This document shows, piece after piece, positions 23,745 to 37,688 of a DNA stretch of 64,000 bases. Both the position numbers and the translations under genes were made by a program. Each line of letters starts with the position of its first letter. The stretch's first letter is position 1. Source of the stretch: Albifimbria verrucaria (taxonomy: Eukaryota > Ascomycota > Sordariomycetes > Hypocreales > Stachybotryaceae). The notes under the pieces were generated by a model. It was not told where the DNA came from and searched no databases. It was given only the letters and a program-made list of their open reading frames with translations. The stretch lies in NCBI GenBank assembly GCA_020081605.1, contig JAHREC010000007.1, forward strand, positions 434,001 to 498,000, written 5' to 3'.

Positions 23745-24671
23745 TCATTTGTGCCCCTTCACTCCTCGGTGTTCCTCCATCCAATTCAAACCATAATCAA
23801 CCAACTGACGTTGAGGCAGGAGTGTCGCGCATGCTTCACCAAGCTTGCCAGTACGAACAAGGCCGCTCTGTTCGGCGAAAGCTTCGGTGATTACGGGAAA
23901 GTCGTCGGAGTTCCAATCAATGTCTTCGAATTCTATCCACTTGCTTTTCCTGTCCTGTAACACTGCAGCTCCTTGGGTCTGCAATTTCTTGTTGGCATAA
24001 TCCGCACGCGACTCCGATAAATGCAATGAGGTGTTGCACTCAAAGCCTACCCCAATCAACAGGACGTGCCCTTCAAGATCATATATCTTACTCAAAGGCG
24101 AACCATTTCCAAATGCCGTCTCCAAGGGGTGTTGAGCCGTAATACACTCGGCGCTACGGCCACGTGCAGCAAACGAAACGTGTGGATGCGAGGAGCGTTG
24201 CGTTCCTGGTTTTGTGCGAAAGCATTCTGCCAACGCGCCCATGTGCCGCGAAGGAGTCCACAATGGATCGAAAGCTGGGGCCTCGTGCCGAATCGCGTCC
24301 CACCATGTGGACGGGACTGCAGGCTGGCTCCAATGTTGCGGGTCGGTCAGGTCACTCGTAAAGGTTGGCATCACCAAGGTCCCGTGCGTTCCCACCACCT
24401 CTTCCAGTGCTAATTCCACTGCCGATGGCCCGCCAACTACGAAGCCTATCGCTCTGAGGGATGAATGGACGAGCAAAGTCATACCCTGAGTCACGCCTAA
24501 GGTCTCAAGGTCCTGTACCAAAGAATCTTTGGTGACGGGGCATTTTGTGCTTGAAGAAGCGACATTGAGATGCTTTGAATGACACGTTCGGATTGACGAC
24601 TTTGAAGAATGTTGGCTATTCACAAGTGCCACGTACTCTCTACTATAGTGGCGATGCACAAAATCAGCCAT
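23745..24671 (-). CDS. AAC(3)-type aminoglycoside N-acetyltransferase family protein
   Basis: Acetyl-CoA-dependent N-acetyltransferase of the Antibiotic_NAT family. Single uninterrupted frame of 308 residues from the ATG at 24671. About 45 N-terminal residues precede the domain. Family landmarks: LLVHSSLRAIGFVVGG, GTLVMPTFTSDL, the SRHMGALAECFR and RSSHPHVSFAARG segment, then GNGSPLSKIYDLEGHVLLIG with NTSLHLSE. These match the bacterial AAC(3) core including the conserved His of SSHPH and the His in SLHLSE. Members in fungi are sporadic and intronless; the substrate is unknown and need not be an antibiotic. The gene lies between AA9 no. 2 and a gene-poor stretch. The lack of introns and sporadic distribution suggest, but do not prove, old horizontal transfer from bacteria. 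Confidence 0.92.
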   Translation of the reverse strand: MADFVHRHYSREYVALVNSQHSSKSSIRTCHSKHLNVASSSTKCPVTKDSLVQDLETLGVTQGMTLLVHSSLRAIGFVVGGPSAVELALEEVVGTHGTLVMPTFTSDLTDPQHWSQPAVPSTWWDAIRHEAPAFDPLWTPSRHMGALAECFRTKPGTQRSSHPHVSFAARGRSAECITAQHPLETAFGNGSPLSKIYDLEGHVLLIGVGFECNTSLHLSESRADYANKKLQTQGAAVLQDRKSKWIEFEDIDWNSDDFPVITEAFAEQSGLVRTGKLGEACATLLPQRQLVDYGLNWMEEHRGVKGHK

Positions 24672-26967
24672 GAGTCACGCCGAGAGGTGCGACCATGACC
24701 TTTCGCCTACTATGGCCAATCAGAGGCAAAAATATTTTGATCGTCCACTCACTATGCTACATTCAAGACTATAGGTTTAAAATGGCTACCAAGTCTCAAT
24801 GGCTTCATTGACCCTGAGATATCTCCCTCTACGTTTTAGAACCGTGGCACAGCTCGGGTCTCCATTGCTTTCTAGCTGCTCAAACGCTTGGTGATTGTTT
24901 ATTAGTCCATCAAATGTTTTTACCATGTATTTTTACGTGTCTAATGGCAGTTTCTCTTCGCCGCTGCGACCTCAATACTCCCTCCCACATACACTCCAAC
25001 GCATTTGTGGAAGAGATCTCCTACTCGCTGCCTGGCTCATTGCAATTTGCGTTCTCGACATAGAAGCCATACTCCCATAGTTTGAATCCGTGCTTTATCG
25101 GGGAGGGGGTTATCTGCTCAAGGAAGCTGGTTTCTACGTGGCCATCAGCTTGACATCTAGCTGCTGGTACATCATAGTAGCATGCCATATCGTCAGGAAT
25201 AATATCAATTTCTTCATGTTCCACTTCTCACATTAGCTGAAAAGACGTTAGAAATGCAATTCGGGTAATGGCTTGCTTCAAATCGGCCCAATACCTATAC
25301 AGTCTAAATGGACTCGCATTCTCTTTCACCCAATTCAAAGCTTGACTATGGTAGACAAGTACTGAACGAGAAAAAAATTCATCATGCAGGCGAATGGTCT
25401 GACACCAGTGACTTCAATACGTGTTTCCTCATATGCAACCCTATTATCCTATGAAAAGATCATTGAGGCTAATGCCCGACAACACAGAATTGGTAAAAAC
25501 ATCGAACCTGCTATAACTACTTTTTTGTACTAGCTCAAAGCCTACCCTCGGTTCCTCGCCTCGTCACGCTTCTCCGTCTAGGTTTTGATAGTTCTGAGGC
25601 TGTGGCTGGCGCGTGGATTGAGATTAATGGCAGCAGAGATGCCGGCAGTAACTTCTGGGGTCAAGCTGCCCCACCCAGTGACGCTTGAACTATGGTGGCG
25701 CAGGGGGACAAACATGTGCTCGATATATCCTTTTTCGGCAGGCTTGCTGACCACTATAGATCAAGGTTCGACAGAGCCAAATTATATGTTGCTGACGTAT
25801 TGCATCAGTCCTTTTGAAACTGTTCTGTAGTTGCATTTCACTAGTACGTAAGTGTTAATTACCATCAGACGCATTATATCTTAATAGCTGGAACCTCCCT
25901 CTAGTAGGAGCACCTTCGCTTTAGGTATCAAGCTTAACCACTGGGCTTATATATCATGATATCAGCCTGTGGGTCTTTTGAAGGTATTTCTTCTCTTGAA
26001 CTAACATAAGTACCGGGCTGCCAACTATTTTTGCAACTGACTTAATCTGCCTTGGTGGGTATTTACCCCTGTTGATTCATAGGGAGGCGATGTTGAGGTA
26101 TCGCCCAACCCTGCGTCTTCAAGATGCTCCATATTTTTTTTTATTGCGTAATCAAACACGCTCCTGGGTTCTATCGAATTGAAATTTAGAATATAAGAAC
26201 TTCAGTTAATGCGGAAAATCCTTGGACCCGTCAGATGACGTTGTTTTAACGATAGACAGTGCCGAACCAAGATCCGACATCACAACCCTGCGAATTGGTC
26301 GCACCCCTAGCATATAGGTGGGTGGAAGCTGAGTAAGATTTGATTTAGTTAAGGCTGCTGCGTCGAGACGCGTACTGAATGTGGACGCGCGTTGTCCTCA
26401 GCCATACTCATGCCAAGACAGGTTATTGATTGTTTGCGCAATGGCGAATGCTATAAGTCCGCAGATATTATTCTTTACCTTTCTTAAGCATGTAAAATCG
26501 GTAGCGGAGTTTTCGATGTATTCTCAGGAAAGCCTATGCCAAGGCTGGCGCGAAGAGGCTTGGCTTGAGGCTTGGTCCTCATCCTAGACAAAACATATTC
26601 CTACAGCCAAATAGTATCCGCACAGCTTGGCCACACTCGCCCCTATCTTTCCGGGTAGCCTATCAACACAAACTGGCAAGGGTCCCTTTCCAATTCGAAT
26701 GCTTTGAATCAGCCAATGATATCACGATTTGCCAGCGATCGAGCGGCTGAGGTAATCTCCGCTGCATGCAGATATTATGCTGATGAACATCCTTCATTCG
26801 CACATGGCGCTCATCTCGATCGGACAGTTATAAGCCAGAAAGCGCCGCTTATCAAAGCGGAACATCGGCTGTTAAGATTTACATGATCTAGTTCACCATT
26901 CGCCATATCCTGGAGGGATCCGACGCCATTGAATCCCCACAGCCAACTACAGGTCTCAGTCGACTCG
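24672..26967. other. Gene-poor intergenic stretch
   Basis: About 2.3 kb with no gene I can support. A minus-strand frame at 25021-25224 (67 codons, three cysteines) is preceded by an acceptor-like TAACGTCTTTTCAG, so it could be the last exon of a small lost gene. I see no first exon or signal peptide. Confidence 0.35.
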
Positions 26968-29160
26968 ATGGGTAGGAAACGTGCATGCGATGTATGCTAC
27001 AAGAAGAAGGTATATCGGTAGTAAGGCTAGACGTGAACCAATCCTTATTCACACACTTGCAGATTCAGTGTGACGGAGATGGGGCCCAATGCGACTGGTG
27101 CATTCATCACGACCTTGCCTGTACTTACGACCGGCCCTCCAAAAGAGGACATCTTCTGCAGCAGGGTGAGGTCAATTTTAAGTTACATATGCGAATCGAT
27201 CGGCCCGTTTACTAATCGAGATTCGATTGCCTTAGCTACAAATCGGATCAGAGCGTAGCTAAGCGAATCGAGCGGCTCGAGCTCATCCTCAATGCCGTGA
27301 AACAGCTCGGCGATGTCCACAAAGAGGATGCTGCCAAGCAACAAACAGGGAAGATTCCGTTACCACCGCATTCCACCGCCAAGTGCACATTTCTGAACCC
27401 CTTGAGAATCCCGAACTACCAGCCGTTCGGCACAATCTCTTGTTTGGCGGAGAAGCCACTGTGCCTTCGGAGCTTTTCCATCTGGGTCGCTTCTATCTCG
27501 CTGGGCACCATATCGGAGGTATCAGTTCATCTAATTGCATGCCATTTTTCTCCGAAGAAGGCTACAATTGGATCCGTGCAAGAACCGGCGAAGAGCCGTT
27601 ATTTACTAACCTACGCATACAGCAAGAGCGATGGCAGGATGAGGCCCAACGCAACCCTCCATCATCAATTGTCCCTTCAGCATCTGACACCGTCTTGCCA
27701 GACCGCGCATTGGTAGAAGCATTAGCTTCAAAATATTGTACATCGCATGCATATACAGTATTCCCCGTCATTGATCCAGTCTTGTTTCAAGAGACTATCG
27801 AGCAGGTGTACGAGCCAACTCCCAGCCATTCCAGAGTCACCGTTGAAGCTGCCAGAACCTCAATCATTGCATTTATTGCTTTGGTCTCGATATTTAGTGT
27901 CGAGTTTGATATGGAAGTCAACTATGACAGTCAGTTATATACGGATATAGCAACGTGTTCCTCTCTTTACTTGTTTGGAGAGCCCAGTGTATCTTCATGC
28001 CAAACCCTTGTAATGCTGGTTAGCCTAGCCACCCCCTTTCCGTGTTTTGCATTTACTAACGGGATAAACTTTTCTCCAGGCACTTTCTCGTACTCTTTCG
28101 GGATACGAGTCTAAGGGTATGATGGTACATTCACTCGCCTGTCGGTCTTTGCTCATGCTTGATGCTCATACGTTGTCACCACGTGTTGCTCAGGTATCCG
28201 CCGTCGACAATGAGAGAGTTAAGATACACCTTAGACGCCTCTTTTGGGTATCTTATACCATGGATAAGGAAATTTCGCTACGCACGGGTCTTGCGCCTTG
28301 TTTTCCAGATGAGTTTCTCGACTTGACTCCACCTGAAGTGTTTACTGGAAACCACGGGCATGGAACAACGCCAGACTCTACATCTTACGCTTTCCCAATA
28401 AACCTTAGACACAATATTGAGCAATCAATCATCAAGTCCAAAATTTCGAGACTGCTATATTCCGAATCGGCTTTTAGAAATTCAGAGGTGGAAACATTGC
28501 TCAATATCAGGGAGCTTGATGATGAACTAGAGACCCGGCGACAGTCCCTGCCTGAGCAATGGCGACCAAGATTGGATTACTCAGATGACGAGGTCATGTA
28601 TCGTGCAAATTCAAGCATGCCAATGCCCAGTGAAAATCATAAGGCCATGGGCATGCTCGGTTATTACCACTTACTTGGTGCAATTCACCGTGCTAGCGGC
28701 CGGTGTCGTGCTTGGCCCGGGATGAAAGGCCGCGAGCTCGAGGGCATCAGCTCTAGCCTCGCTATATCTATTCATGCCAGTAGGCTCACTCTGCTTTGCT
28801 TGCGCGAAACACACAAATCCATTGTTGATTACTGCTTCTGGTACGTTGAATTTTTAAAAACCACACTTTTTGCCATCGGGGTGTTCTCATTCGGTCTGTT
28901 ACTACGCGTCATAGAACCAAGGCTGATGTTTTAGGGTGCTTGTTTTCTATCCAATGTCAGCTGTTCTGGCACTATTTTGTAACATTATAACCAATCCGCT
29001 TGATCCACACGTTTCCTCCGATCTCGAGCAAATTAAAGCTGTTCCAGGCTATTTACGGCATCTCAGACAGAATCCAAGGACTCCACAAGATCGTCTTTTT
29101 CTCACCATGGTGGAGGAGCTATGTGCAGAGTTGGTTCGTCTAGGAAATGTGCAGTCGTAA
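26968..29160 (+). CDS. Zn(II)2Cys6 transcription factor (no. 1)
   Basis: Fungal binuclear zinc-cluster regulator. ATG at 26968 gives MGRKRACDVCYKKK; an intron (GTATAT to TTGCAG, ending at 27060) joins it to IQCDGDGAQCDWCIHHDLAC. Together they show the C-x2-C-x6-C-x5-C-x2-C-x6-C pattern. A coiled-coil linker follows (KRIERLELILNAVKQLG), then a fungal-specific middle homology region with a predicted membrane-like helix bundle (residues about 180-450). Introns near 27165-27235, 28021-28079 and 28832-28934 are clean; the last exon ends EELCAELVRLGNVQS at the TAA at 29158. One-base shifts are needed near 27230 and 27385. It lies upstream of the CDH-like gene on the same strand, so local control of that gene is possible but only inferred from position. 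Confidence 0.88.
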
Positions 29161-30334
29161 TGGCACAGAATAATCATGAGACAATGCCATATTACAGATA
29201 TGAAGAGCTGGACAGGCAGTCAAGTTCAGGTCTGAGCTCTCAAGACTGAGCATTCAGCAGCCCCCTGCTGACATACTCTGGCCGAAATATACGCTGGCCT
29301 GGTTTCCTTTCAGTTCAAGAATTACTGTTCCAAGAAACACCCTGACTGTAAATCGCACTGACAGCTGTTTCGCCCCAACCTTACTTGAAAAACGGGTCGG
29401 TGAAGTAATACAATTAGTCAAATGGAGTTGTGACGAATCTAATACTGTTTCTTGCGGAGCAAAGTGGTATTCCTTTCGTCTGTCCTGCTCGCACCTAGAG
29501 TAATAAAATCCTATTCTCGGTCAATAGTACATTTTAAGACTACTCATATTGAAAAGGTCAGAAAAGAAGGCGGAGAAATAGTAAATATAAAGGATCGCAT
29601 GTTAAGTGAGATTTCAGAGAAATGGGAGAATGTGGTACTAATTTTACTATTACCCAGAGAATATTTCGGTAGATGATTAGGAAGCGCCATAGCGTTATCG
29701 TTCCAATGCCTGAGAATACCTCTTTTAACATTTAATGATGACAAGATGATTGCCGGTAGGTCGCGAGATTTTATGTGGACATCATGGCTGTGAGTCTCAT
29801 GCACGGCATTTTTACGCCGGTAAGGCGATTCGTCTCCACAACCCGCCGCGCTGAAATGACGCATGAGTGTGAGGCCAAGCTAATAATAAAGACTAGAGTT
29901 AGCCTAAATCACGAGGTCACAGAAATTGGCTCGTATTCACCGGACTAATCCGTACGCATTGAACACTTGCTCTGCAGGTGGATCAATTATCCTTCGCTAG
30001 AACAAACCAATGGGTCTAGCCTTACCTTAAGCCTCATTGATACGGCAATTACGGGCGTAGCGCCGAGCCCTACAGGAGACAAACCCATCAGTATTCATAA
30101 GGAGACGGTGGTTTGCCGTGCCCTTTGCAGATCTGCACTCTGGTGTTGAACTGCCGTTATACTAGGCCGCTAGACCGATGTACAAGCTCCGTATCAACCG
30201 AGGCCGCCATGCCGTCATTGTCCGCATTTGTCAACCCTAAAATCTCGTAAAGATTCAATGGATCTGGACGTGTATGAGTGAGACACCTGGCATGTGGCGG
30301 AACAAACAAATGCCGTAAGCAGCAGTGTGGAATT
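29161..30334. other. Intergenic upstream of the CDH-like gene
   Basis: About 1.2 kb. A plus-strand frame at 29452-29676 has no start context or domain. Otherwise nothing seen; should contain the promoter of the gene at 30398. Confidence 0.4.
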
Positions 30335-30340
30335 TATAAA
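30335..30340 (+). promoter_or_regulatory. TATA box of the CDH-like gene
   Basis: TATAAA, 58 bp before the ATG at 30398. Confidence 0.5.
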
Positions 30341-30397
30341 GTGTGGTTTGTCTCATCCTGGATTTGATGCTGTCACCTGCCTCACCATATCACCAAC

Positions 30398-32153
<1,756 letters not shown>

Positions 32154-33087
32154 GGAGTCGATGGATTTTTGATACCCAAAGACAGGATTTATGCGTTACG
32201 GACTTATGGATCAGTAATAATTATATATCAACATGCTGTTTTTTTATCTATTATGAAACTACATATATCCTGACTCTAGCACAGCATATAGTCATTACGC
32301 TCTTTCTCGTGCTTTGCATTACGTGACTTGGGAGAGTGGGCTTCGCATCAACCCAAAATTTTTGTTGTTTTCACTAGATCAGAGAGGAGAGAATGGAGGG
32401 AGACTATGTATGCACTGGGGCCATTTGACATTTTAATGACTTCTTTACGTCTCTGCGCTTGTTGCTGCTTGGAACTGTTGTCCCCTCAACGGCCCGATCC
32501 TATTGCTTGTTGGCCATACTCAAGTAGTATCAACTTCAACGTCACGATTATCTTAATATTATAATGACTGTCGGGGGTTAAGTGAGAAAGTCATTTCCTT
32601 CATAGCTTACAAAAGAAGATCTAGGTGACGCGTAAATTGATCAATTCGAGTCCAGGATGTGGCTCTTAGAATTGTTCGGTACCGGGTAGGCAGAAATGGT
32701 GTCTCATGCGCCGCAATAGTTCGAGGAGAAGGATCTCACCATACGTCGGTTTTCAATCTTCGTCATCCCGGCTCTCAACCACAGGTCAAATGATATGTTT
32801 GACTGGGTGGAGCAGGTCTTGGAAGTCTAGGATTTGTACGGAGAAGCCGACTTAGCCTGGCAGGTTGGTGTGGGGTTCATTGATACTGCCCCATCATTAG
32901 GAGGAGCCATGTGGAGTGAAGTCATTCAGTCGGACCGACAGTATTCAAGAAAGTCGGATGTAGAAGGTTCCGTTGTCGTTCAACACACAGTGAGGGGGCA
33001 AGAGGATTAGACAAAGACATAACATGTTCAGAATGAAGCAACCAGATATTCTTGCTTTCCTTGATTTCGCATCTAACTAAATTTATA
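32154..33087. other. Intergenic between convergent genes
   Basis: 3' regions of the CDH-like and GH32 genes. No gene seen. Confidence 0.45.
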
Positions 33088-35008
33088 CTATGATCGATGA
33101 GGCCATGCATCGAAGAGGCCTTCGTAAATATGCACGTCGTCGAACTCCACTTCACCACTTCCGTTCTTGTAGAAGCGGATCTCTGTAGAGCTGGAATACC
33201 ACGACCTAGAATCTTGGTTAGAAATCATCGCGGTAGAATCAGGTTATGGGTAATTGAAGCTTACCTTGCCCAAGTGCTCAGTGCGAACCTGCCGTTGGCG
33301 TGAATCTCGACCACGGAGTTGTCCACTACAATCGTCAACTCTAGTTTCTCCACACTCGTCTCTTTATCTTCTTTGATATCGAATAATCTTAGTCTCCCAG
33401 CTTCTGGCCGAGAGTCAATGTCGCTTGTTGTCAAAGCGGCAGCACTCGTGTTGCTTCGGTCGACAATTATAGTCTCATTGGAGAACTGGTAATAGATGGT
33501 AGTAGCTTCGTGGGGCCCTGCCAATATCTGAAAACCAGCCTGGAGATCTGATCCTCTAGCCGTGGGCGGGAATGAGATTGATGCGGTAAGGACGTAGAAC
33601 TTGGACTTCGGACTTCGACTGAATGTCTCAGAGCCAGATTTTGTGAGCACCCGACGGTCGACAGTCCATGGCTTTACCTGGGTAAGCTCTGTCCAAGTCT
33701 CGCGAGCAATTTGTTGCTTCAGGGTTGTTAATTGAACGGTGCCTGTGTCGTTTCTGCTCACTCGCCACGAACCAACTTCTCGTGAGAGATCATTGTCAAG
33801 AACGTTTTCTATATGGCCAATACTCAATTCTCGAGGTAAGAGTAATGATCCTGTCCAATTCTGTTGCGCAGTAGGGAAGGACTTGAGAGTACCGAAGAAA
33901 TCGCCTGTGAGCCAGAGATAGGTGATGAACCGATCTGGAGCGCCGCTCTTGCTAGACGCCAATGAGGATGCTGGAAGAAGCTTTCCGGCAGCAGCATAAG
34001 CAGAATCTCCCCAGTCTAGCTTTCCGGCCATTGTTGGTGTAAATTTGACAGCACCAGCGTCAGTCATTGTCACATTACCTGCCGCCCAAAGCATCTCACG
34101 AAAGTCGGATACTTCAGGGACTATAGGGTCAAGCGACCATTCAGCACCAAGCGTGGTAAAAACTCCCCGTCAGAGTTGTAACCCTGTTCATCGAGGTGGA
34201 ATACGTTGGCCACCTCGAAATTGAAACCCCATCTTCCTGCCCAATCTCCGTTACCCCAACTCGTGTTGGCAGGCTCATGCCACCACTCTCCCAGGTACTC
34301 CCAATATTGGAACTCAGGGTCAACTTGGCGATAGAGAAATTCACTAGGTCCTTCACTGTGAACACCACCTGAGATGACCGTGTACCAAGTATCTGACTTG
34401 CCTTCAAGGATCTTGTCGAGCTGTGAGCTCTGAAAGACAAAGGGATCGCGGAAGCCTGTAACATTGACAGCGAAGGGATGATCGGCGATCACTGGGCCTT
34501 GCTCTAGTTTCGTAAAGTTGCGTCCACCATCTGAAGTGACTGCGAGTGACTGCGTTTCACTGCCCCTTGTGTATGGAATTGTCCACTGGATCGGTAAGAA
34601 CGAGACAGATGTGTAGAGTAGCGTAGGCTTTCCATCGACGCCACTGGGGATGACTGAGCCATCAAAAACAGCAATTGGATCATTCACCCCACCCGCTCTG
34701 ATAAACGGGGCCCCGTCTTCGTTGAGGTCCTTATACGTGACCAGATCATCAGTGGTGGCTCCAGCCGCTCCCTGATGCAGCCATCCGACATGGAAGAGAC
34801 CTGTTTTCGGGTCTGTATAGTGCATACATGGGTCTCCGATTTGTCCAAAGGGAGGCAACACATGAGCACGGGGACGCCATGTCTCATAAAGGCTGAAGTT
34901 GGCGAGGGTGGAAAGGTTAGGAGGAGCGCGGTTGTAGTCGATAGGACTGGCCGTAGGCGTAGCTGAAGCGATAGAGCTCGAAGCCAAAAACCACCAAAGG
35001 AGCCCCAT
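33088..35008 (-). CDS. GH32 beta-fructofuranosidase / fructosyltransferase, secreted
   Basis: Hydrolyses or transfers fructosyl units from sucrose and short fructans. ATG at 35008; signal peptide MGLLWWFLASSSIASA. Five-bladed beta-propeller motifs: nucleophile Asp in HVLPPFGQIGDPC, transition-state Asp in GFRDPFVF, and the acid/base Glu in GFNFEVANVF. The RPRAH start, SVSFLPIQW and IPYTRGSETQSL segments match the Aspergillus transfructosylating enzyme group rather than yeast invertase. The C-terminal beta-sandwich ends ALSTWAR, then an intron (GTAAGC to TTCTAG, about 33263-33206) and a last exon SWYSSSTEIRFYKNGSGE to the TAG at 33088. A single frame slip sits in a T5 run on the coding strand (34158-34162) just before TTLGAEWSLDPIVP. 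Bridged length is about 620 residues, as in the family. Confidence 0.92.
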
Positions 35009-37688
35009 GGTTATTTCTGAGTTATGGTGTACAAACCAAGAGAAGAGTGAAGGGTGAATGTCAAAGTTTTAAGCTATCTTGCAGGGTAGCCTTTTATCTC
35101 ATCCTGTCGGCCCGTGTTAAAGATCGTCAACCACAACTCTAACTCCAGCTTAGTGCCCAAGAAAGCCCACACTATTAAATCATGACGTTCTCAGTGTGGG
35201 GAGAACCAGCTAAAATAGCGCCGCTCGCACCTCATCGAACCTTGAATTTTATGGTCGGCACCATTTCTCATTGGACCTGTTGTCGGGGTATTTGTACGTA
35301 TTGCTAGGTGTCACGCATAAACCTGTTCTTGGTCGTGCATGCAGCCTGGGCGCCGCCGGACGGGTACCGAGAGTGCCAGGCACCATCTCCAGTACATGTA
35401 ATAAATGTTGTCCCTTTAGGTTACAAACATCCATCTCTGGGAGATGCTTTCCCAGAACCACCAGGAAGTGCCATGTGACAGGAAAGCCTGTTCAACGTCG
35501 AAGTACATGCAGTTTCAAAAACCAGTGAAGGTAGAAGGATAAGGGGCGATTTATCTTGTTACATTACTCTGACGTCGTTGTACGTCTTTTTGGAACTATT
35601 TATACGAAAGACGATCGATATCGGACCGAGAATGAATCAAATCGGGGAGCGTTGGGAGCAGTCAATTCTCGGTAGGAGAACCCACCTCATTGCAGTTCCC
35701 TTGAGCCAGGAGAGGGTTCGAAATTGCCTTTGTATCCGAACGTCCGCCGTCTTCAATTCATTTCAAGAAGTGAGTTGACACTTAGCATAGTTAGATGGCC
35801 TTGTGTCCAGAAACCTTCACCACCGGATCGATAATTAGTTATCCAGCAACAACCGTGAATTAGATCATTATGCCAAGTGTGCGATTTTTGTGCTATCGCT
35901 GATTATTAGTCGAGTGCGTTGTCTAAGGCATTGGGGCAGCAGATTTTGTAAGTTTTCCTGAACAAAACTATGAGCAGTGAACGATCAAGTACCGGGATGA
36001 CACTTGGTTGAAGACTGTCGTACAATCAGCCGAATTGGCAAGAGAGAAAACATGATGAGGTCCTCCCATCCATTGTAATTCTATCACAATGGCACCACTA
36101 CAACGCGCAACACGACCGACCCGGAGACATGGCTCATGGAGAAAATAGCCTGTGCTACTTTGGCTATTGACTTGAATCAATTTGGGCCTAAATGGTTTGG
36201 TATTGTGATAATATAAAATGCTATCATCTTTCTGTCTACCTATCTGTTCTCACCACTCTCCCAGAGAAAGAACGAGTTGCTCTCAAGACAACCTGGGGGC
36301 CTGTTTCTTCTGCACGACTCGGTCCTATGTTGGAACTCAAATTTTCGTACCCTCCAAATGAATTCATAGGTTATCCGCATAAGCATATTCGGCTTAATGG
36401 GTACAAGGCCGGCCGTGGTGAACGATTCGTCATCGTCAACAAGCACGTTCGGTACGGGACGGTTTGGTATATGGACCGATTCGTACTTTAGGAGAATGTG
36501 ATTACATCTATTTTATGGCGGATTTCCTTTTAGACTGAGATTTCACCTACCACGATAGTTAATTGCTATGGCTTATGCTACTTCTTTCTATGCCTGAGGA
36601 TTTGAGCAATGCGGATACCAAATTTCATGTGGCTTCCCGGAGTCACAAAAAAATGTGCGAATATGGGATAGAGCATAAACTTTAGTGCTTATAAGAAGGT
36701 TCTAACTGTGACACAACAAAGCTTCTATTCTCTTTCTTTCTCCTGCTTCTCCGTAACAGGCTAAGTCTTTCTCCGTCGTGAACGGCCGGCCCGTAGTCTT
36801 ATATGAAATATGACTTCCTACTACCAGCAATGTCGAGATGGCTGCCCCACATCAATTGACTTCTATACGCTCTAGCCAATGGTCGCAAGTGGCTTATGCG
36901 CTTGGCACAAGACCAGTCACTAGGGGATTCCCACGCAAATTCGAAACCCACGCCGCCCCTTTGGCCAAAGTATCACAACAACAGTTCACCCTCTCCCATC
37001 CTGTGCAGTTTCTGGACTGTATTGCTTGCCTCTATAGCTTGTCGACAGCTTTAGGGGTATGTAATCACAACAAAGGATTTGCATTCGCAGATATCATTCC
37101 AGGTCCACCACGAGTGAGGAGAACTGATGATTATGTTACGAATGATGAATACTCATGAGATGAATACTCATGAGATGAATACTCATGAGCAATGTTGCTG
37201 ATCCAAGTTCCACTCTTCAAAAATGTTGAGTTTCTGGTACGTGCAGGGTCTAGATCACATCTAAAATGTAACGAGTCGAAGGTTGGGGAAAGTGCTTAAT
37301 GGGTGGCCCACGATGATTCGGTGTACCGTAAAAATTTCCATGGTATTGTAACGAGACCCGACGTAGAGCCACTGAGGCGAAGCGTAGTGCGCATGCCGGT
37401 TTGACACCACTCTACTCCGCATTCTTGTCTTATTTCTATTTGAGCAGCGGTACAACAATGCAGGGAGGCTAGCTGGCAGCATTAAACCGCCTGCTAGCTT
37501 GCCACAGACGATTCATGTACCGGCTTCGACCCACGCTAAAAGTTTCCGTTTGCTTCGCCAAGAAGTCCTGGAGCTCCCCTGCGTAAACTCCCGGAGCCGG
37601 ATATCCGAAGGTTAAGAACAAATTTAAAGATACAGAAACCCCTATCATGGACTCTGATGACTAGTAGGAAACCATTCATTTTCATCTC
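35009..37688. other. Long intergenic stretch
   Basis: About 2.7 kb divergent region between the GH32 gene and the membrane protein gene. Only unsupported short frames (for example 36192-36491 and 36838-37158). Contains the 15-bp tandem repeat at 37145-37189. Confidence 0.4.
37145..37189. repeat. Three perfect tandem copies of a 15-bp unit
   Basis: ATGAATACTCATGAG is repeated three times without mismatch. Each unit contains the palindrome CTCATGAG, so palindromes recur every 15 bp. It lies in an intergenic region about 500 bp upstream of the membrane protein gene at 37689. Confidence 0.95.

Noticed and set aside
29452..29676. 74-codon plus-strand frame in the CDH-like promoter region
   Set aside because: No domain, signal peptide or splice partner; probably chance.
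36192..36491. 99-codon plus-strand frame
   Set aside because: Equally open on the other strand, no signal peptide, domain or promoter.
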